DNA from: Chondrosia reniformis
Taxonomy: Eukaryota; Porifera; Demospongiae; Chondrillida; Chondrillidae
NCBI GenBank assembly: GCA_947172415.1
Contig: OX359197.1
Location: 6,387,673-6,451,672 of the forward strand
Direction: 5' to 3'
DNA length: 64,000 nucleotides
Within the stretch, counting starts at the first letter, position 1; every line of letters begins with the position of its first letter. Below the pieces are notes generated by a model. That model was not told the origin of the DNA. It ran no database searches and saw only the letters and a program-made list of their open reading frames with translations. Below are positions 57,701-64,000 of this stretch, one piece after another. Both the position numbers and the translations under genes were made by a program.

Positions 57701-60700
57701 ACTTATGGAAAATGAAAAATGAGTTCAAAAAAGCTGAAAGGGTTTGGCTGCAGAGTAAGAATAAGGCCAAAAGGAGAACATTAAGAGGCGTATACATTCT
57801 AAAGAGGAAGGCTTATTCTAAAGCTACTAGGCAGGAGAAAAGGAAATTCAATGCAGACAGAGAGGCATACATTGAGAGGCAGTTGCACTCAAACCCACAA
57901 AAGCTATATAAAGAGCTTAGGAAGGTTGGAATAACTGGGAAAGGTCATAGGTCCCTTCCTAATGAAGTAAAAAAAGAGGACGGCTCAATTGTAAGTGGTA
58001 GGGCTAAGGTAGAAGACACATGGAGGAAGTACTTTGATAAACTGCTTAATATGAATGACCAGACACCACAGGAAAGGGAACAAGGGAGTCGGAGTATACC
58101 ATCCCAAGACTGTGAGCAAGCTTCAGTATATGCCAAAACAGAGCTGATACCAACTCAATGGCGCATTGGTACAATAGTACCCATCCCTAAAGCATGTACC
58201 AAGGATCCACTGGATCCAAGCCAATACAGGGGAATCACAGTACTCTTGGTGGTGTACAAGGCCCTATGTAAGATACTAGGAAATAGGCTAGTGGGAGTAA
58301 TTGAAGGCGAGAAGTTATTAAGTGACGAACAAAATGGGTTTCGAGGATGCATTGACCATGTATTGGCTCTTAGCCTGCTAAGTGAAATGAGACTGAAGGA
58401 TAAGAAGGATACATTTTTGTGCTTTATAGACTTAAAGAAAGCATATGACTCTGTAGATAGAAATCTTTTATGGAAAAAAATTGGAGCTAAGAGGTATCCA
58501 AGGCAGCTTCTTAGGCATGCTGAAGGAGATATACCAATGCCAGGTCAGAGTAGGTGAAGGCTCTAGTGGATCATTTAGTGTAGGAAGAGGCCTTAGGCAA
58601 GGATGTATCCTTCTACCACATTATTTAGCCTCTTTATTGATGACATCCGGACTGCACTAAAGACTAACAAAAGAGGAGTTGCCTTAGGAAAGGAAAGAAT
58701 AGCTCACCTGTTATATGCAGATGATTTAGCTCTCATTGAATCTAGTGAGGAAGACCTACAGAAAAGTCTAAATTTAGTAGGGGATTGGTGTGAGGCAAAT
58801 GCCTTGGTGGTTAACAACTCAAAGTCAGGTGTGTTGCATGTCAGGCCTAGAAAGAAGCAGAGAACTAACAGCCGGTTTACAATTAAAGGATGTAGTGTGG
58901 AGGTGGTTGAAAGATATATATAACTATCTGAGCCTCCCCATTACTGAACACTTGGACCTTTTCAAGATGATGGAAGAACGTGTTGCAAGCAGTAATAGAG
59001 CCCTAAGCACTCTTATATGTAAATGTAGAGATATTAAACCTCAGTTTGTATTGTTGTCTAAGCTGTATAATACCTTAGTAACCCCAGTCATGGATTATGA
59101 GGCTGAAGTATGGGGGGTTAGGTCACTTGAGAGGAGGGTAGATAAGGTACAGAATATAGCCTTAAGGGGTTTCCTAGGGGTAGGAATACATCACCCTATC
59201 ACAGCCTTAGAGACAGAAAGTAATTGGATTCCTGCAAGGTGGAGAGTTAGGATGAAAGTAGTGTTGTACTGGCAAAAGCTCTTAATCAGGCCAGATTCCG
59301 TAATTGTTAAAAGAGTAATCAATTGCATATTAGCTAATAATATAAAGGTTGAATGGGTCTCAAAGATTGTTAGCATATTTGATAAGTTGAAGCTAGAGGA
59401 TCCTACTGACTGTAAGAGCCTATCCAGCAATGAGTTTAGAGCAGTTGTATTCAGTTGCCTTAAGAGAGAGCTACAAAGTGAATGGAAGGAAAGTATAGCC
59501 AGTAGCAGTAAACTGCAAGACTTAGCTGGCCTACTGTCTATTAGTGAGCCTAGTTATAGTACTGATATTAGAAATAGAGAAGTTAGAAGCCTTATTTCTA
59601 AGATAAGATAAGAGGAGGCACAGCTAGACTGAGAGTAGAAGAGGGTAGATGGTCTAGAATAGAGAGGAGTGAGTGTCTGTGTCAGCACTGTGAATCACAG
59701 GAAGTAGAAGACAGTAACCACTTCATTCTTAGGTGTGAAAAGCTTATAAAATGAAAGAAGTAGCTTAATTGTTTGAGGAGTTAAGAGAGAGGGTTGCTGA
59801 ATTTGATAGTAAACGAGATAGTGAAAAGCTGATAGTGGCACTGACTGAGGCTTGCAGGAGTACTAAAATCGGGTTTTTAATATTAAAAATGTAGAAAAGA
59901 CGGAACTACATCGGATAATAACCCCATGGCTCCCTCCCCTCTGTATATTTCACTTATATTTTATGGATATTTTATTACTTTCTTATTACTTTTGCGTATA
60001 CATGCACCTACATTATCTACATTACCCACATCATCCCACTCTGTAAATCACCCTTCACCTTTTATTTCACTTGAACTTAATAATGCACCACCTCCGAACT
60101 CGTTGCTTGTGTATGTGACTGTTTGGGAAGTGGGCCTGGTAGCCTTAAGTGGCAAGGGCTTAATGTGCCCAGGCAGTCGGGCTGTACCTGGGAGGACGGC
60201 CTGGTAGCCTTAAGTGGCGATGGTTTATACGTGTCCAGGTATAGCCCTGTGCCCCTTAACCAGAACTGGTTGGCATTTATCTACATCTCAATGTATGTAC
60301 ATGCATGGGCACTTTAATAATAATAATAATATATATATATATATACATGTTTGATCTCGTTATATAAATACATCTTTATGCCTTTGGTTATATAGTTCAG
60401 TTGGCAAGTAACAGCTCAGAAGTAACAGCAGAACGAATTATAAACTGTGAGCAAAACTGCAAAGACTACATACTTCTGCATTTCACCGTCCCATTATAAG
60501 GACTAAGTGTATTTTGTGTCAATATTTTTTACTTCTATAGGTACAGAAAACCTGGAAATATGTGCTGTAATATTCTCATGCATTTTAACAGTTCTTATAA
60601 TTATAGTAATCTTTGTAGTAGTAGGACTCCTCTTATGCTTTCTGACTACCAGGAGGAGGTAAGTTGCAGTATAACACAGCATACTATTAGATATTCCGAA

Positions 60701-61467
60701 GTGCGAGGGAGTGTGATTCAAATATACAAATCTTTATTGTATTGTTTACTCCAGGGGCACTTTTGTTTCTTTAACATTCCCCTCTAATGTATTACAATTC
60801 ATTGATAATGGCTAAAGAATATATAATTAAAATTAAGTGAATAACTAAAACTGTAGGTTGTTTATTGCATACATTTTCTAAAAGTTAAGCTCAGTAGCAG
60901 AGGTGGGAGGAAGAGAGCAATAGTGTGTGTTGCATTCCATTTTCATAAAAATGTCATCTCATTCATTACCACATAACTCAAGGATACAATTATTACTGGA
61001 CTGTATTTGGTTGGTTGCAATTTTAAGAGAAGCTACAAAGTACTTTTGTATTTTATAGGAAGCAAGCCAACAAAACAAGTTGTCCCCTACCCTGTAACGA
61101 AGAGGCCCCAATTGAATTCAAGAGTGATAATCATCAATCAAATGCCAACCCATCCAACACAAATTGTCAAAGTGGAACAGATTCTGTTTTCATATTAAAC
61201 ACAAGTGGCAACGTAAAGTTCAATATTAGTGAACAGGCCCCAGCTGATACTGATATAGTTTGGACTGAGAACCAGGTGTATGCCACTCACAGACAACTAT
61301 CTACAGGATCTGATAGCTCTGGTAGCGACTATGGGAGGGGGTTGCCAAGCAACAGCAATGTTAGGGGCATTAGAGGGGGACCAAAAGGGCATCTCTATGA
61401 GCCCATACAAAAAAGCAATGTACATCAATATGCTACTTATGGATCCTCTGATACTACATCCGTCTAA
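54732..61467 (+). CDS. Ig + FN3 type I receptor with tyrosine-bearing tail (5 exons, 405 aa)
   Basis: Exons: 54732-54807, 54919-55248, 55840-56124, 60541-60658, 61059-61467; exactly 406 codons with consistent phases. MQAARSKWLSPWLTLQLNFL is a signal peptide. The Ig-like exon has CPGDSVTLYCNHTKTTHNPG, W-R-V-R-G-N-G and the second Cys in GFTYTCLYSIIEGN. The FN3 exon has PIRGLQISGILDTSAHLSWE, DHYEILVTP and ETSYKTEISVVTKDG. The TM exon reads CAVIFSCILTVLIIIVIFVV and ends TTRRR. The 136-residue tail contains Tyr motifs VYATH, DYGRG, LYEPI (Y-x-x-I) and YATYG, plus Ser-rich SSGSDYG. Ig and FN3 exons are each flanked by phase-1 introns. The layout is that of a cell-surface recognition or adhesion receptor; the ligand is unknown. 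Intron 3 carries a LINE of about 3.9 kb. A second Ig exon of the same subfamily lies at about 61985-62350. Confidence 0.85.
56130..56235 (+). repeat. CAT/CAC triplet-rich simple repeat after the FN3 exon
   Basis: Imperfect CATCAT/CACCAT/CTCCTC triplets beginning a few bases after the FN3 donor (GT at 56125). Reading through the donor would add a His/Pro-rich tail and stop. It is intronic. Confidence 0.85.
56430..60345 (+). mobile_element. Non-LTR retrotransposon (endonuclease + RT), frame-shifted, in Ig/FN3 intron
   Basis: About 3.9 kb in sense orientation. The endonuclease start is NLKFVYWNVQGWSNCDKGAV with SVLQPDVLAMTETWLQ. RT pieces: WRIGTIVPIPKACTKDPLDP, SQYRGITVLLVVYKALCKIL, DEQNGFRGCIDHVLAL, FCFIDLKKAYDSVDRNLLW (as LCFIDLKKAYDSV) and the catalytic LLYADDLALIES. 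A C-terminal stretch with CQHCESQEVEDSNHF follows. Several frameshifts break the ORF (for example near 58550 and 58900) and a copy of the short dispersed repeat interrupts it at 56945-57050, so it is dead. The 3' UTR ends in GCACTTTAATAATAATAATA. Type is CR1/L2/jockey-like. Confidence 0.92.
56945..57050 (-). repeat. Dispersed short repeat inserted into the LINE
   Basis: Minus-strand copy of the CAGAAACAGCTGTCTGGCC family (GTAAAAGAGCCTATAGG, AGAGCTTTGGATGAAGATAT, AGGAGTCTTTTCTTCC). It lies inside the endonuclease region of the LINE and so is younger than it. Confidence 0.65.
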
Positions 61468-61984
61468 TGCCATATATATATACTCTAACAAAGATCTGTT
61501 AGATCTACACCTTTGGAGTAGGCATTCGTATAATACATAAAACTATCTACTACTAAACTATATACATTGAAAAAGCAACAATTAACTTCTTAGCAAGGAA
61601 GATGTGTGTATATTAAACTGTATGTTGTATGGGAGTGATAATCAGAACTGTTACAGTAACCGTGTATATATATATACGTATGTATAAGAAGTGGTGTCAA
61701 CGTTAAACTTTATTGTATGTATATATATATAGTGCTGTATGGGGCAAAATTTAGCCCTAGTGTGAAACTGCACACGATGCACTTAAATCATTCATTATGA
61801 CGAAATAATCCTATTTCGTAGAATCTCATTTCCATGTATATGCGAAATCGGATCACACCCCAATAATAAGGAAGGGGTGTAAAATACTAAGATCTTAGAA
61901 AAATAGAGCACGGGCATTTACAAGCTAACTGATTAATTCAGCTTGATCCCATTCGTTTCCCTTCTGAAGCAATGAGGAGCGTAG
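61468..61984. other. 3' UTR and spacer after the Ig/FN3 receptor
   Basis: Contains the 3' UTR of the receptor with TA microsatellites (TATATATATACGTATG near 61660 and 61720). No gene. Confidence 0.6.
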
Positions 61985-62350
61985 CCTTCGACTTGTACCG
62001 ATATCCGAGTCAATGGCTGACAATGGCATGGCCATTACTGCACAAATGGAGTCCACAGGAGGACCGCTGTGTCCTGGTTCCACAGTGAGGATCCACTGCG
62101 TGCACACAAGCACCTCACACAATCCAGGTTGGAGGGTGAGGGGTGAGGGCTTGCCTAAACTTGGTTATGCCCAGTTTGGCCTGCCACCTCTGGTTAATCA
62201 TACTTTGGATCAGGAATCCAAAGAGGTTGAGATTCTGGCAAATGAAGCTGTTAAGAATACGTATGATGGATTTCAGTATAGCTGTCTGAACAGTATTCTT
62301 GGACGTGATGTTGTCAGCAATCCACCTGTAACATTGAGAGTGATTGGTTA
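61985..62350 (+). CDS. Second Ig-like exon of the same receptor subfamily (isolated, probably partial gene)
   Basis: An open frame ends ..VTLRVIG at a donor (62350, ATTG|gttagt). It aligns throughout with the Ig exon at 54919-55248: CPGSTVRIHCVHTSTSHNPG, W-R-V-R-G-E-G-L-P-K-L-G-Y-A-Q-F-G, and YDGFQYSCLNSILGRDVVSN. Both Ig Cys are kept. No signal-peptide exon is found upstream and no FN3, TM or tail exon follows; instead a minisatellite and a sulfatase fragment come next. It may be a truncated paralogue, or an alternative exon continuing beyond the window. The upstream boundary is uncertain. Confidence 0.65.
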
Positions 62351-62604
62351 GTTATGACTCTTTGTTCATATAATAAATCATCAATTAGTTAAAATGTACC
62401 TGATTGGTTAACTGGTATTTTTGTCATTCTTTGTAGATACTCTTAGCTCACTGAGCAACTTAGAAGTATCCAAAGTATCAGTATAGTGAATCATCCTCAG
62501 TTGTTCCAATAAGGTGTGAATCACCTGGTGATTCAGAAGGATCCATATATTTGAAGTAGTCATGGGTGTGTCGCCATTTGCACATCCCATTCCACTGCCT
62601 CCTT

Positions 62605-63500
62605 TTCTTTGGATTAGGCCTAGTGGCTTCGACTGAAATTTAGTCCCCCCAAATTCACAACTCCATTTTCTTAGGATTAGGCCTAGTGGCTTCGACTGAA
62701 ATTTAGTTACTACAAATTCACAACTTCATGTTCTTAGGATTAGGCCTAGTGGCTTCGACTGAAATTTAGTCACTCCAAATTCACAACTCCATTTTCTTGG
62801 GATTAGGCCTAGTGGCCTCGACTGAAATTTAGTCACTCCAAATTCACAACTCCATTTTCTTGGGATTAGGCCTAGTGGCCTCGACTAAAATTTAGTGAAA
62901 TTTAGTCACTCCAAATTCACAACTCCATTTTCTTAGGATTAGGCCTAGTGGCTTCGACTGAAATTTAGTCACTCCAAATTCACAACTCCATTTTCTTGGG
63001 ATTAGTCCTAGTGGCCTCGTTTGAAATTTAGTCACTCCAAATTCACAACTCCATTTTCTTGGGATTAGGCCTAGTGGCCTCTGCCTTGTTTGAAATTTAG
63101 TCACTCCAAATTCACAACTCCATTTTCATTGGATTAGGTCTAGTGGCTTCGATTGAAATTTGGTCACTCCAAATTCACAACTCCATTTTCATTGGATTTG
63201 GCCTAGTGGTTTCGACTGAAATTTGGTCACTCCAAATTCACAACTCCATTTTCATTGGATTAGGCCTAGTGGCTTCGATTGAAATTTAGTCACTCCAAAT
63301 TTATAACTCCACTTTCATTGGATTAGGCCTAGTGGTCTCATTTGAATTTAGTCACTCCAAATTCTCAACTCCATTTTCTTGGGATTAGTCATAGTGGCCT
63401 CGTTTGAATTTAGTCACTCCAAATTCACAACTCCATTTTCTTGGGATTAGGCCTAGTGGCCTCGACTAAAATTTTGTCACTCCAAATTCACAACTCCATT
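62605..63500 (+). repeat. About 62-bp minisatellite, roughly 14 copies
   Basis: Unit close to GGATTAGGCCTAGTGGCTTC + GACTGAAATTTAGTCACTCC + AAATTCACAACTCCATTTTC. Copies differ by point changes and small indels. A minus-strand open frame through three units is an artefact. The array separates the isolated Ig exon from the sulfatase fragment. Confidence 0.95.
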
Positions 63501-63509
63501 TTTTTTTGA

Positions 63510-64000
63510 TACAATGATGGTCCTTACCTGTAAGTAAGCCACTTCTTGAGGGTGTACAAATGGGATAGGCACTGTAAAACTGGGTTAACTTCATGCCCTC
63601 TCGAGCAAGTTTATCAATATCTGCATACAAGAGGGAACACATTTCAATATGTGGAAACTCAAGAGATTACTAGGATACAGTGACTGACAAAGTAATCTGA
63701 CAAGTTTGTCGTTTGCAGTTAAGGTCGTATATATATTAACTTACTCGGAGTCCTAATGGTTGGGTGCCCATAGCAACCGACATCTCCATATCCGAGACTG
63801 CAGAAAGAGAAGACCTCTCAGAGACGACCAAAGGTCACACTGACAGGTCACCGAACTGGTACGTATATGGGCCTACTAACTAGCTTAGCTAACAGATGGT
63901 GATCCAGAACTTCGGAATGGAGGTTCATCCAGACAATGATAATGGACTTAAATATTTACAGCACTGTTAGAGGAAAAGGAGGCTGGACTCTCACCTTGAT
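63510..64000 (-). pseudogene. Truncated near-identical copy of the sulfatase gene (exons 2-3), continues past window
   Basis: From about 63515 to the window end the sequence matches 48873-49345 almost base for base. Exon 3 (63620-63528) keeps the [11 protein letters not shown] motif with only silent changes seen; exon 2 (63797-63745) is unchanged. Splice sites are intact. Exons 4-17 should lie below 63510 on this strand, but that space holds the minisatellite and an Ig exon. This copy therefore cannot encode a whole sulfatase here. Exon 1 would lie beyond 64000. Confidence 0.85.

Noticed and set aside
62892-63104. Minus-strand repeat protein of 70 residues
   Set aside because: Read-through of three 62-bp minisatellite units; no start context, no continuation in other units.
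63528-63797. A second functional sulfatase gene
   Set aside because: Exons 4-17 are not present downstream on the minus strand; the space holds a minisatellite and an Ig exon. It is treated as a partial copy.

Overview
This is a eukaryotic, AT-rich, intron-dense genomic window. It looks like an early-branching metazoan, most likely a demosponge. Animal-only families are present (geminin, an ANTXR-type vWA receptor, a HURP/DLGAP-like spindle protein, an Ig+FN3 receptor), genes are compact and close together, and two nuclear-type tRNA genes sit in introns. The sponge assignment is inference. The metazoan assignment is well supported by gene content. I rebuilt gene models by hand from open frames, GT/GC-AG boundaries and intron phase. 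For ten of the protein-coding genes the summed exon length is an exact multiple of three with no internal stop.

Left third (1-22.3 kb), all on the minus strand: the 5' exons of a FERM-domain gene leave the window at the left edge. Then come a geminin gene (4008-12980, with a roughly 5 kb intron splitting its coiled coil) and an 18-exon mitochondrial trifunctional-protein alpha subunit, HADHA (13277-22326). HADHA shares a 50-bp divergent promoter, carrying a perfect TGACGTCA, with COX5B on the plus strand (22377-23129). This pairs a fatty-acid-oxidation enzyme with a respiratory-chain subunit. AGBL5/CCP5, a tubulin deglutamylase, follows at 23383-27618 (+).

Middle (28-45 kb): two tandem minus-strand copies of an ANTXR-like vWA receptor (28335-32905 and 33546-39006). 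They have almost identical 3' UTRs but diverged coding exons. One copy carries a 45-bp repeat that multiplies an exon end together with its splice donor. Next is a DLGAP5/HURP-like gene (39507-42782, minus), divergent from a small secreted cysteine-rich protein (42944-44674, plus).

Right third (45-64 kb): an ARSA/GALNS-type sulfatase (45412-49501, minus) with a tRNA-Gln in one intron, a stalked type I membrane protein (49848-52769, minus), LINE debris, and an Ig+FN3 type I receptor with a tyrosine-bearing tail (54732-61467, plus). The receptor carries a roughly 3.9 kb non-LTR retrotransposon in one intron. At the far right are a second Ig exon and a near-identical copy of sulfatase exons 2-3, separated by a roughly 62-bp minisatellite. 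They look like remnants of a local block duplication that continues past the window.

The window is also rich in small dispersed repeats: a family recognised by CAGAAACAGCTGTCTGGCC, a CAGGGCTG-ended MITE with apparent 5-bp target duplications, minisatellites in several introns, and a long fold-back element. No CRISPR, operon or prokaryotic feature was seen.
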